A stretch of DNA of 64,000 nt from Adineta vaga (Eukaryota > Rotifera). Made by a program: the position numbers and the translations under genes. Below are positions 19,494-31,443 of this stretch, in pieces. Position 1 is the stretch's first letter. Each line of letters begins with the position of its first letter. Below the pieces are notes generated by a model, which made no database searches, was not told the origin of the DNA, and saw only the letters and a list, made by a program, of their open reading frames with translations. The stretch covers positions 5,146,001 through 5,210,000 of the forward strand of contig CP075494.1 in NCBI GenBank assembly GCA_021613535.1, in the 5' to 3' direction.

Positions 19494-22393
19494 TTAATGC
19501 TCATTTTCATTGGTATCAGTATATATTGAAGATGCATCAAAAGCTGGATTCGTTGTAGGTATAACGGCATTATTTTTGTTCTCTAGTATTGATGATCGTT
19601 TCGAGGACACGTCTTCAACACGAATTTGATTGTTGGTTGCTTCACTTTTCAAATGAGCATATCGTCCCTTTTGATCATTTCTTCGTCTTGGACCCCAAGT
19701 TTCTGCAGGCGAGTTATTCAGTCTCAATGCTTCTAAGTAAAGTGGTCTTTGTGAAGAGGCATCGGAACGATCGCCAACGGATCCATTTGAAGTGGTATTT
19801 GTCTTCGAATAGTTTCAAATTAAAGTTGAAAAGAAAAAGAAAAACAATAAAACATACCAATCGTTCGGCAGACAGTTTTCGATATTGTTTAATATAACTG
19901 ATAATAAAAACGAGTGGAACTGGTAGAATACAAAAGGCAAATATAAACCAACCCAGAACAGTACTCCATGTTGGATATTCATATTCTTCAAAACCAGCCC
20001 CAGCTTGATCGATCAATGGTTGAGAATTCAATAAATTCGTAATGGTAAGAATCTTAAAGACAGAACGAATAGTACAAATTTGATCTATTCATTTCTATTT
20101 ACCAATGTCAGTAAGGGTGCTGTGATACACCATGTTATAAACAGATAGTATTCGGCTGCTCGTTTACCCAACATCATTGAAACATCATCCATAAATCGAT
20201 CAAAACCATAGATGTATGCAACGGTCACTACTTCGAAAAAGCCAATAAATACTAACGATATATTAGCTGTATATTCTTGAAAAAGCTCGAAGAGATAAAT
20301 ACCACCCTAAGACAAACAATAGGTATGAATTTTTTTCGATAATAAAGACTACTTACAGGACAAGCGAATGGTAAACTAATAATATAGAAAATGATACAAG
20401 AAATAATGACGAGTAGATAGCGTTTATTTGCATAACGTGGAAAAAATTCCATAAGAGCAGTAATTGGTACATCAGTCGAAGCAAACTAGAATAGGTAGTC
20501 AAAAGTTCGTTTTAAATAAAGATCTAGAATCGATTTACCTGTGATCCTAATCCAAGAGCAAGAAGCATCAGAAAGAAGATAATAGAAAAAAATGGACTAG
20601 CAGGCATTTTTGAAAGTGCTTCAGGATAGGTTATAAAAGCTAAACCAGGCCCAGATGCTTTTGCATATTCATCAACTGGTGCACCTAATGATTTTGCTAG
20701 AAATCCAATCGTAGCAAAAACAGCAAAGCCCGCGAAAACACCAGTAAAACAATCACACGAAACCACAATACACATTTGTCTATTGTTAACATACAATGAT
20801 AATCATTAGATCAAAGAGAGAACTTTTTCTTACCGATAAAAATTATTGTTAAATTTATTAGCTGCTGAATAGGCGATTAGTGAACCAAAACTAAGACTTA
20901 GAGAAAAGAACACTTGAGATGCTGCTGCTTGCCAGATCTTTAAAAAAAATAGTTAGTTATAGTTAGTCAAACGAATGTTTAAACTAAGCAAGATATTTTC
21001 AATGAAATTGAATATGATAGTTCATACCTTAAAATTACCAATCAATTCCCATCGAGGTATAAGATAATACTTGATACCATCACCAGCTCCATCCAAAGTT
21101 GATGTAAAGATGATAAGTACAAGAAGAACGATGTATGGAAAGATGGCAGTAAAATATGCCACCTAAACATATATTCAATAAAATTAAATGAATAGTAAGA
21201 AGATATTTACTTTGCCCGATGATTGAACACCACGAATAATGCACAAGCAAATAATAAGCCAAGCTGCTAATAATAACACAGACATATAAGTACCAGGTAC
21301 ACCAAAATCATCAAAACTTGAACTTTTATTTAACAATAAACGACTAAAAAAACTTTTGATTGAAAACAAAACCTAATTATGACGAAGTAGGACACTTACT
21401 AGAAGAATTCTTCTGTAGCTGCTACTCTTCCAGTCAAATTAATTTGACGGCAATCATATTGAGATAAGTTATAATATTGTTCTTGTGTACAATTCCATGT
21501 TGTTCCATTCTCGCTGAAAAAGTTATTTGCATTACCGGGTACAAAACATCGATCTGTATTCCACCAGTTACCACAATCAGACCACAATAATTTTGAGCGA
21601 AACGAAAGAACGAAATAAAAGAGAGCCCAAGCAATTAAAACATTGTAATAAAGAGTGCCCAATATACTATTTATAATCATTGCAATACCAACGCCTAAAA
21701 AGAAAGTAATCGTAAAGATGGAAAATATTCTTTCGATTTTGTACCTTGCCATCCTCGACCGAGAACGAATCCAGTAGCTGGACCTCGACTTGTAAATTGT
21801 CCGAGAGCTAGTTCCATGAAATACAATGGAGCTCCAATGAGAAAATAGAGAATGAAGTATGGAATAAGAAAAGCACCTAAAATAATCAGAAAACTATAAA
21901 AAAAAAGGAAAGAAAACAGTGCCATAAAAACTGACCTCCACCACTTTGTGCTGCAAGATACGGAAATCTCCAGACATTACCAAGACCAACAGAGTTTGAA
22001 ATAAGCGACAAAACGAATTCAATAGGACGATCCCATTGATGTTTATTTTCTTCCTGTATCAAACTTTGAATAACAATCGATTTGTTGTTAAGATAACACT
22101 TACATCCTCATCATTACCATCATGATTTACGACTTCAATATTATCGGTATTCGTTGGACGAACAGCAGCATTTGAGCCACGAAACTAGAATAACAAATCA
22201 ATCGTTTTCTTTTCACTCATCAAAATATTTTACAGATGTTCTTAATTTACTAACCAAGACTCAAAAGAACAAAACGATGCATGTCTCATAAATAGTATAA
22301 CTCTCATACCAAGCGAAAAGTCACAAAAAAAACCAATTGTCAGTTGTTTTCAGAAGAAAAATGACTTACTCTATTTAGAAATCTATTGAACAT
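19494..22393 (-). CDS. SLC6-family sodium/chloride-dependent neurotransmitter or amino-acid transporter
   Basis: About 13 exons can be chained in frame. The N-terminus is MFNRFLNR (start 22393); TM1 reads [20 protein letters not shown] then GAFLIPY, the sodium-site hallmark of SLC6. TM2-3 contain [17 protein letters not shown]. The large extracellular loop has the Cys pair ([12 protein letters not shown]) and N-glycosylation sites. Later spans include [32 protein letters not shown] and [18 protein letters not shown]. The 3' exon encodes a polar cytoplasmic tail ending NENEH. The protein should co-transport sodium, chloride and a small amine or amino acid across the plasma membrane; substrate cannot be assigned by eye. 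Introns are mostly about 50-90 nt. Confidence 0.9.
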
Positions 22394-23885
22394 AACACCT
22401 CAACAATATATATGTTGTTTTGTTTCACTATTGTCACACAACTGTCAGTATTATTGTGTTGAAATACGTCAATTCACCTTGGATTGATAAGAACTATAAA
22501 AAGAAATACTGATGTAATCTTCATATACCATATCTGCAACAGAAGAATGACAGAGCACAAATATCATTTTGTCATTGTTCTCTCCCCCCCCCCTCTTTTT
22601 TTATGTCTACAAAATAACTTTTCAACAGAATGAAATGTTGTTTTCACACACTTCAACAATAAAAAATAGATGTAAAGAACTTTGTAATTGAATATCATTA
22701 TTCATTATTATTTCGTGAAGTTTATGTAAGAAAAAACTTTGAAGAAAATTGTGCGTTTATCAATATGCAAACAGCAAATTACTTTTGTCAATACTTAATA
22801 GTTCTCTTGCAGTAAGATAAAAGAAAGAATAATATGTTTTATAAAATTATTTTGATAACAAAAAACCATTTGATTTTTTTTTTGCATAGAAGAAACAATT
22901 CATACGAATCATTTTGAATTCTATTTTCATGTACATTCATTTATTTTGTTTAATTTATATCCGTATGGATTCAAATTTCGATGATAAAATTGAATACCAA
23001 TCAGTTTTTTTTGTGACCCTTGAATTGAGTACAATCAATTCACATTCTCCGTATGATATTGTTAATACGAATATGAATAGAGAAAAAGAAATCATATTTT
23101 CTTAATCTACAATGATCCCTTTCGATTGAATGCTTATAGTTTCTATTCTAATCATACTTCACATTGTGTTTGTTCGAATAATTTCCTTACAAATTCATTC
23201 TTTTTTTTTGTAAATAATTACTTGATGTCTTTCATTGATTTGTAACAGCGGCTTTTTCCTGACAAAATCATCTTTTCTTTCTTTGTAATGTTGATTTTGT
23301 TAAAAGCAAAATTGTTTCTTTTATTAACCTTTCTACTATGGAAAACTAATATACAATCAAAACGATCGATATGAACTTATTTTCATTTTTCCAAATGTAC
23401 TCAACGTTCAACTGATATTAACATATAGTTTTGTCGTTTGAGAAATCACCGAATTCTCATGTGAATAATTAAAAATATTCTCTTTCTATTTCAAAGAAAA
23501 GAGAATGTCAATCATCAAAATCTAATATGTATTATTTCCATTAAAATGGGAAATAATTGAAAATAATGTTCTATGGTTTCACTCAGAATGAAAACTAATC
23601 TTTGATTGATCTTTGAATATAAGATTAGTCTGTCATAGTAGAATAAAGACCTCGTTTTCCGGTATTGAAACAGAAGAACGGATGTTGATTAAAGGCATAC
23701 GCGTTTTTCTTTAGTAATGATTGACATCCGACAAAGAAGAAAACTCATTTTCTCGAACCATTACCAATAGAATTTCTCGATCGTCATTTGACTTTAAAAT
23801 GAACGAATGTCAGAATTTGTTCACAATCGGAACATACATTTCTCACAAGAAAAATAAGAGAAGAGAAGGAGAGAGAGAGAGATTT
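22394..23885. other. Intergenic
   Basis: About 1.5 kb of AT-rich DNA with a run of ten Cs near 22585-22594. The stretch about 23680-23790 resembles 25888-25995 (see findings). Open frames at 22914-23105 and 23721-23981 look accidental. Confidence 0.45.
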
Positions 23886-23897
23886 AGTATATATAGG
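23886..23897 (+). promoter_or_regulatory. TATA-like element upstream of NTF2-like gene
   Basis: A TATATATAGGG-like element lies about 75-85 nt upstream of the ATG at 23971, after a (GA)n run. Position fits a core promoter; not proven. Confidence 0.35.
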
Positions 23898-23970
23898 GAA
23901 CGTACATTAGTAGACAATCATTCATTTCTTTTCACATTTCTTGAAACATATATAAGAAATCTTCAAAACA

Positions 23971-24370
23971 ATGTCGTTTGACAGTGTCGATAAACTCAAT
24001 CGAGAATTTGAACGAGCTTATAATAATGGTCAAGTTAAAGAAGCAGTTAATACATATACAAATGATGCTCGATTGTTTGCAACTGACAAGCAAATTTATG
24101 AAGGTTTAAGTCAAATTGAAAAATATTATTCAGCAGCAAGAGCAGCTGGTAATTCCAAAGTTGAATTACATACAGGACAAGTTATTCAATGTGGCTCGGA
24201 TCATCTTATTGAAATAAGGTTTGTTCATCATTCATTGTCTTGCTTTTGAAATGATCTGATATGTCTTTATTTCTAGTCAATATAAAATCAGTACTGATGG
24301 TGGAAATTATGTTGTTGTTTGGAAAAAAGATGGTGGTCAATGGAAAAAACTCATTGATATTTTCAATTAA
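23971..24370 (+). CDS. Small NTF2-like (SnoaL/DUF4440-type) protein
   Basis: Two exons, 23971-24218 and 24277-24370, joined across a 58-nt intron that splits a Ser codon. The product is about 113 residues: an amphipathic helix (SVDKLNREFERAYNNGQVKE), YTNDARLFATDKQIYEG, a helix with IEKYYSAARAAG, and beta strands ending in YVVVWKKDGGQWKKLIDIFN. This order (helices, then a curved sheet ending in WKKxxGxWK) is typical of the NTF2-like/SnoaL fold. The same fold serves ligand-binding, enzymatic and multimerising proteins, so no reaction is assigned. No signal peptide. Confidence 0.7.
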
Positions 24371-26202
24371 ACAATAATTAACCATAGATGAACTTTCAGT
24401 TCTGCTTTTCCTTTTATCCTACCCTTTAGAAGCATGATCATACCTATTCATTAGATTCTTATAATAAAATTTAATCAATCTATTGATTAGTTTAGAAGGC
24501 GAAATATTTCTTTTCATATATCTACAGATGAAAATAATGGAGTAGACAACAAATCGATGAAGCTGAAGTTTGAAATCAAAACATGTCGATATGATATACT
24601 GTTGGAAATAAAAAGTAATATTTAACAGGAATTTGTACTATGACACTGAAAAGACATATAACGTTAAATATCCTATAGATTAACATTCGAGTCTTCTTGC
24701 ACTAGATTTACTTATTAGTGAGATGAAGACAAAATTCTATGAGCTATATGTGTAAGATAGTGTGTAATCTCTAAATGATCTAAGAAAAGCAGTAATTTAT
24801 AGTTTTTATTGCTGTTATTCAATTAATAAAGTTTATCAAGTTCTTCCTTGGTTCTGAATTGATAGATTTACTATTATAGAAAAGGAAAACCACTTCATCT
24901 TTAAAGTTTTCAGGTATTTCGCATACATTTCAATAGACAATAATCGTTGTACATCTTTCAGTTTTGATGGCAATGAGCGTTACCATAAAAGGATAAAGAA
25001 ATCGAAATTTGAATAGATATCATGAAACCTATCTACTTCTGAAACGAGAGTGGAGAGAAGTGTACTTGGCAAGGTGTTGCTTCTGTTTGTCACGCTCGCT
25101 GTTTTCCTAGTACTTCGCTCATCAAGACAAGGATACTAAATACTGATTCTGAACAATCATAAATTAAGTTGCGGTTTTTACTACTACTGTTCTGTAAACT
25201 TATAAATCAGAATGAACGTCAATATCTGACGACATTTTTTGACGTATATGCGCTTTAATTTTGTATCGGTTATATATGTATGAAATATCAGAAAAAATGA
25301 TGTAACAGATCCATTGTTTAACGTATCGTAAGTGCATCCGATCGATGAGTATTAACGCATAAATCGAGCAAACCATTATCCAATCAACGTCATCAAGAAA
25401 AGTAGCTTCTTGAAAAATGACAAGGATGAGACAAATGAATCAGGACGTGTTTTTGTGATAACAAATATCAAGAAAGAGAATGATCAAATGAAATAATCTG
25501 TGTAATGAGACGTGCGATGAAACTAAGAAGAAGATCAAGTCATTGATGTATTTCTTTAATTGAAATGCATCTTTGCATCTGTAAATATCGATTATTATGA
25601 ATGAAAAACAACCAATAGTATTACATGAGATTTCTTACGTTCAATTGAATCTTTTCGGAAAAGAACACTTCTTTCAAGTGCAATAATCCATACTTATTTT
25701 TTTTATTTTCATCCAAAGACTAATAACAAACAAGGGTCATATTATTTTACCATTAGAACTGATCTCTTGTATATTAAGACAAACAATTTCTTGGTTTTAA
25801 TTCCTAAGCTATCTTTGATTTTGTTTTCCTCTAGCAAATCTTCTGATTATTTCTCGCACAAAATTTTGACTGTAAAGAGGATGAGAATAGATGTTGATTG
25901 ATGGCATCTGTTTTCTACTATGTGATGATTGACATTCGAGAAAAAGAAAAAAACTAATTTTCTTAACCGAATGGATAGAATTTCTTTCTCATCGTGTATC
26001 CAAAGTTCTCTTGAATACATATATGTCAGATAGTTCGTTTGAGAAGATAAATGTTTGTTGATAGTTTTGAGATAAATTTATTCATGAAATAATTCGATAT
26101 AATTGTCTTCTGTTTTAATACGAGATAAAAAGAAAAAGACAAGAAGAAAAAAGAGAAGAAAGAAAAAAAACGTTCTATTCTACAGAATACATAAATCACT
26201 GT
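24371..26202. other. Intergenic with a possible decayed duplicate of the NTF2-like gene upstream region
   Basis: No intact gene seen. Around 25888-25995 the DNA resembles the region upstream of the NTF2-like gene (about 23680-23790), in the same orientation, suggesting a duplicated and degraded copy. AG-rich sequence occurs at about 26126-26170. Confidence 0.4.
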
Positions 26203-29200
26203 TCAAAGTTTTTTATTTGGTATAAGAAAATATGTTGTCATCCGACTTTTTCCTTTGACATCGATTTCTCCTCGTAATTCAAATTTATATCTATCTTTTA
26301 AAGCAACGGCAACACTTTCAGGAACTTGTATACGTCCTCTTTCACCAGTTGAATCCATTCGTGAAGCAACATTAACTGTATCTCCCCAAATATCATAGAA
26401 GAGTTTCGTTGTACCAATAACACCAGCTGTTACTGGTCCAAAATTAAGACCCATACGAAGTTCAAATGCAAAATTTAAAAGAGCTTCATTAAATCTTTCC
26501 ATTGTCGCTTGAAATGCTAACGCGAATTCGAATAAATCGCAAACGGAATCTGAAATATCTTGAATAAGAAGATGTCTTTTCAAAAGAAAATAAAATCAAA
26601 ATTACCCAAAGGATTTTGATCATTGACATCTGTTTGTAAACCTGACGCAGCCATAAATGTTGATCCAATTGTTTTGATTTTTTCAATTTTAGAAAATCTT
26701 GGATCAAGAAATAATTCTTCAATATCTCCATAAAATTCATTAAGGATTCTTGCATAAAATTTTCCTCCTTCATATTGTTCTTCATACATGACATGAAAAT
26801 TAATTAATGATGCGAAAAGAACACCCACACATGGATGATTACGTGAATATGAACCATGATGAAGACGTAACGGTTCGATAACATGTTCCGGTAAAATATT
26901 TCTCAAAAGCCAATCAGCACGTTCACGTTCTTTTTCAATTTCAACTCTTTGTTCGGCCGACTTATGAACAACATGGTATTGAAAACGACGACCTACTTCT
27001 AATTGACGACTAATACCATATAAAACTATTAAAGAAATTAATATGCAAATACTGATATCTACTGCATCGAAATTTGTTGACACTACGAGAAAAGAAAATC
27101 GAATGAATTGATGTTTCTTTTTGAACAAAGCAAAAAAAAAAAAAGACGACATACCTGAATTTTTATCTTTGAAAAACATCAAAGAAAGATATATAGCAAT
27201 GGACACAATGGCAATAAGAGTTTTGATCAAATGAGATAAAGATGCACCTAAGGTAAGATAAGTTGAAATAAAAAGAAAAAAGACGGGTGAAGTTAGATCA
27301 TAATCAAATAATTGAATTAAAATAAGAATTAAAGGTGATAGAAGATAAAATGAAGCAATAAAATGTCGTAAAATCCACCAATTAAGAAGTGGACGATGAA
27401 AACGAATTAAAATCAATGTTAAAATCAATTTTATACCAATAATAACACCCATAGCAATTGATGTTTGAATAAGTTTATGTTTGAAAAAATAAATATAGAT
27501 TAATAGAAGTGAAAGAATGGAAAGTATCACTTCAACAATCAATAATGAATGTGGACCAATATGAGCAGAGAAGCTTTCTTCTAATCGTTTGTCTTTATAT
27601 GTTAATGTTAAAATATTAAATGACATAACTAATTCTTTTTCTTCATTTTCAAATGTTGTTTCATTAACAGTTTCAACTGTTTTAATCATGCCCAAGTCTT
27701 TCGGTGGTTCTTCTTCAGAAATTGTTGCACGACGTGCTTGAACAACTTCTTCTAATAATGGACTTGTTACCATCTGAAAAGAATGAAGGAAAACTTTTCT
27801 TTTTTTGTTTTCTTTCAAATAAATTTCACTTACAACTGTTTCAGATGTATTCGGAATATTATTCGATTCATTTAATGGAACAGATAAAGGTACACCTGAA
27901 GCAACAGCAACTGCTGCAGCCGTTGCTAATGTCATCTGTGGTGGTTTTTGTGTAATTCGATGGCTTAAATGTCGTTTACCAATGAAATATGTTGCGATTG
28001 AAACTAAATAGAATAATTTATGATGAAGAAAAAAAAAGAAATTTCTTTTTTTATCGAAACAAACCATTGCTTGGTAAATCATAGGGTGAACCTGATTCAA
28101 ATTGAAATTCATCTCGTTTCAATAATTGATATGTTGCTTCCGTAATATGAACATAACCTATTAAGAAAAGCAAATGATTTATCTTAATGAAAACAAAAAC
28201 AAATCAGCTAATAACTGAGCAAGCAAAGAACTTAATCTACATGTTAAAAGTTAATATGAACTAAAATATGATTTAGAAAGTAATAATATAGAAATAATTC
28301 TTCTTTTTCTATGAAATTACCTGGTTTTCCAGTGGATTCCATTTTATTTGCTAATGTCACATCATTTGAAAAGATATCAAATTTAAATTTTCTCGTTCCA
28401 ACAATGCCACAATTAACTGATCCTGAATGAACACCAACTCTCATATCAACTTGTTCATTATTATCTTCATCAAATTCTTCAATGGCATTAATCATTGCTA
28501 AACCCATTAATACACATGATCTTGCATGATCTTCTCTTGGTTCCGGGCAACCACTAACACAATAATAGCAATCACCTAATGTTGCAATTTTCTCACAAGA
28601 CATTTGCACACATAAATCATCAAATCGTCCGTATAAATCTGATAATAAAGAAACTAATTGTGCTGCACTTTTATTCGATGACATATGAGTAAAACCCACA
28701 ATATCAGCAAATAAAATTGAAACATTTTCCATTCGTTCAATATGTAATGGACGAAATGTTGCCATTTTCAATTCATCGTCTGCTGGATGTGGTGTATTAA
28801 CATTTTGCACACGTTCACGAAATACATCAAAATCTTGCATGATCACCGTTGCATATTTACGTGGCATTAACGAATCAATCATTTTCGATATTAATGTATG
28901 TTCCGTTAATAAAGAACCACGTACATTTGCATCTATTAAACAAAATAGAGAGATGAAAAAAAATTTTCTTCATTTTTCTACTTACTTTTGCACAATTGAT
29001 TATATGCTGAACGCATTGTTATATCCAATGAACGATTTAAATAGATTCCTATAATATTTGATACTATCAATAGTATTAAACGCATTTTTATGTCTAATGT
29101 TAAAAAGGTGATAATAAGTGTTATTAAAACCGATAATAAAATTGATAGAAGTAGAGAAAAATTTGCTAATGTATAAATCAATACAATTAACAAAAATATG

Positions 29201-29601
29201 TGGCATTCTGCTGGATATAAACAACTTAAAATCGCTAATGGACATAGACATATAAATGAAATAATATTTGATAAAATATGAATTCGAAGACGATTGATAA
29301 GAATTAATGATAAGATATTTAAACAAATACTTATAGCTAATAATGATAAATGAAGTACTTTCGATTGTTTTGTTAAGGAATCAAATAGGAAGATTTTAAT
29401 TGAATTAATTAATGCATGACTAATTAATATGGTGACCAGTATACGATGACTTGATGGAAAGATTTTTTTCAAATAACTTAAGATATACTTTTTTTCGTTT
29501 GTTGGTGAATCGAATTGTGGGTAAAATAAATTTTTTAAAGACCATTTTTCATGGGGAACAACAGCAGTCGATAAACGATGAGTTCCCATTGCACCATTCA
29601 T
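26203..29601 (-). CDS. Membrane adenylyl cyclase, type 9-like
   Basis: Multi-exon gene. An N-terminal exon (28978-29601) encodes a six-span hydrophobic cassette. The next exons give the C1 catalytic domain with VSILFADIVGFTHMS, LGDCYYCVSGCPEPREDHA and MRVGVHSGSVNCGIVG. These carry both metal-binding Asp residues. A second hydrophobic cassette follows. Then comes C2 with ADWLLRNILPEHV, YEEQYEGGKFYARILNEFYG, IEKIKTIGSTFMAASGLQT and YDIWGDTVNVASRMDSTG, ending in VKGKSRMTTYFL. The C2 wording (YEExYEGGK, IGTTKLxYDIWGDTVN) resembles animal ADCY9 more than other types. It converts ATP to cAMP at the plasma membrane downstream of GPCRs. Some exon joins in the linker between C1 and the second membrane cassette are less certain. 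Confidence 0.88.
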
Positions 29602-29906
29602 TGACTAGAACGACAAACTCTATACCATCTATAATAAGTCATAAACACATATGACAGAATAGGAAAAAAAACGGCAAATGAATGGTATCTTTTTATGGCA
29701 ACGAAGAAAAGAAAAAGAAAGAAAGAAAGAAGTAATTTGGTTTTGTAATACGATTTCATGTCTATCTATAAGTCACCTGCAGAGGGACGGGAGGTCTTTC
29801 TCTCTCTCTCTCTCTTCTCATTTCAACTCTCATCAATGAAAATGAAAATGAATGTTGTCATGGAAAGTAAACAAAAGAAAAAAACACACACACACATATT
29901 TTTCTT
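29602..29906. other. Intergenic with simple repeats
   Basis: Short spacer with an (AAAG)n run near 29710-29732 and a (TC)n run near 29790-29818, plus (AC)n at 29883-29896. No gene. Confidence 0.55.
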
Positions 29907-30557
29907 TTATTTAAAATGAATTCTTTGAAGAGTATAAAGATTGTCAAGGGTTTTCTTATTCGTTGTCACTGCTGCTGTTGTTGTTGATGTTGTTTTTTTG
30001 ATGGTATTCAAACCTTGGAGTAAATCAAAAGTAGTTAAACGATCTTGAACAAATTGTTCGATTAATGGAATTTTATTCCATTTTGCCAGAACAAAGGAAG
30101 AAAAATGTGCATCAATCAATGCACAAAGCCAATCAATAATTGTTGATATTGGTTGTTGAAAATGAATCAAAAGAGAAACAAGTTGCTCACCCAATTCTAC
30201 AGATTTTGATGGATTCAAATATAATTTCATTGCAGATGATAATGACCAATAATCGTATCGTTTCGATAAGATTAATATTAAATAATCAAATGTTAAATTT
30301 AATGATTGTACTAATTGTTTTTCACTGATATCTTCGACAGTTTGAAGATATTTTTCAATTAAATGAATTTGATTTTTTTTATAGATCAATTCGAAAAATT
30401 CTTCTAAATTCATTCCACTGAGATATTTACCACATTGATGAAGAATTTTTTCATGATCAATTCTTTCATCTGTATTTAATAAATATGTTAATTGACCTAA
30501 AGAATTATTATCAGGACGGTTTGCAATTGTTGAGCATAAAGTTTCGACATCGGACAT
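29907..30557 (-). CDS. Helical protein, possibly NOL11-like C-terminal domain
   Basis: Single open frame of 216 residues, rich in helix-forming Leu/Ile heptads (ISEKQLVQSLNLTFDYLIL, SVELGEQLVSLLIHFQQPIS, IIDWLCALIDAHFSSFVL) and ending in a Thr-rich stretch. No signal peptide or membrane span. The pattern of paired helices with a cysteine-containing DWLCALIDAHF helix resembles the C-terminal part of nucleolar protein 11 (an rRNA-processing subunit), but the match is weak by eye. The short length argues for a divergent orthologue or an unrelated protein. Expressed protein is likely; function uncertain. Confidence 0.5.
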   Translation of the reverse strand: MSDVETLCSTIANRPDNNSLGQLTYLLNTDERIDHEKILHQCGKYLSGMNLEEFFELIYKKNQIHLIEKYLQTVEDISEKQLVQSLNLTFDYLILILSKRYDYWSLSSAMKLYLNPSKSVELGEQLVSLLIHFQQPISTIIDWLCALIDAHFSSFVLAKWNKIPLIEQFVQDRLTTFDLLQGLNTIKKTTSTTTAAVTTNKKTLDNLYTLQRIHFK

Positions 30558-31443
30558 GTTTATTTATTTTTTTCTTGAAAATAAGATTAGCTGAATATTA
30601 ATGAACAAATAACAATATATCGACTAGAAAAAAAAAACTCACCAATGAAATTTTGTTTCTTAGTGCATTAATGTGTTAAATATTTATTTTTTTATTTTTC
30701 AATCGATTCTGTCATTTGGAAAACGTAAACATCAATCTCAATGTGAACACATTGCATCGACAGCTAACAAGAAAGCATTATCAAAATCATTGATTCGTGA
30801 AAAGATAAATTAATAAAAGATTATTCTAAATACATTTATGAAATTTCTAATCTCAAATAGATAGACAAATCAAAACTCTCTTGTATCATTTCCTTCATCG
30901 ATCTTACGTTTTGGTAGTTCGCAATTGATAGAGTCCCGTTAGAATGAGAAAACAATATCTAGCTTTTTCAAGTTTAAGTATAATTGAAGAGAAAAATCAA
31001 TTTTACTATGTCATCTTATCTGTCAAAATCAATTTGATAATTTCGATGAGTAATATGCACTCATTGTATCTTTTAATAAAGAAGTTCGAAGATTAAACAA
31101 ATTGTTAGAACAATCAATGTCGATACTAATCACTTCCTTGTTCAGATTGTATGTGTCTTTTCTAAAGAGCCGCTCATATTTGTGACAGAAAACTTCTTTT
31201 TTCAATCATAGGATGACGGATGTGTGTAGACTGATGATTCGTTATTTCACAATCAACCATATTCGTTTTCTTTCTCGAATCGAATCGAAAAAGTAGGACA
31301 CATTGAACAAATGACAAGAAAAAAAGAAAGAATTTACCAATCAGATTAATTTCCTAAGTGCATTAACGTGCCATACTTCTCTGTAATATGCATATATATT
31401 CTTTATTTTTTCGATCTATCATTTCATTCAGTAAGACAATACG
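30558..31443. other. Intergenic between divergent genes
   Basis: AT-rich region between the helical-protein gene (minus) and HAT1 (plus). No gene recognised. Confidence 0.45.

Noticed and set aside
22585-22594. Run of ten Cs
   Set aside because: Simple homopolymer with no surrounding structure; no function can be argued.
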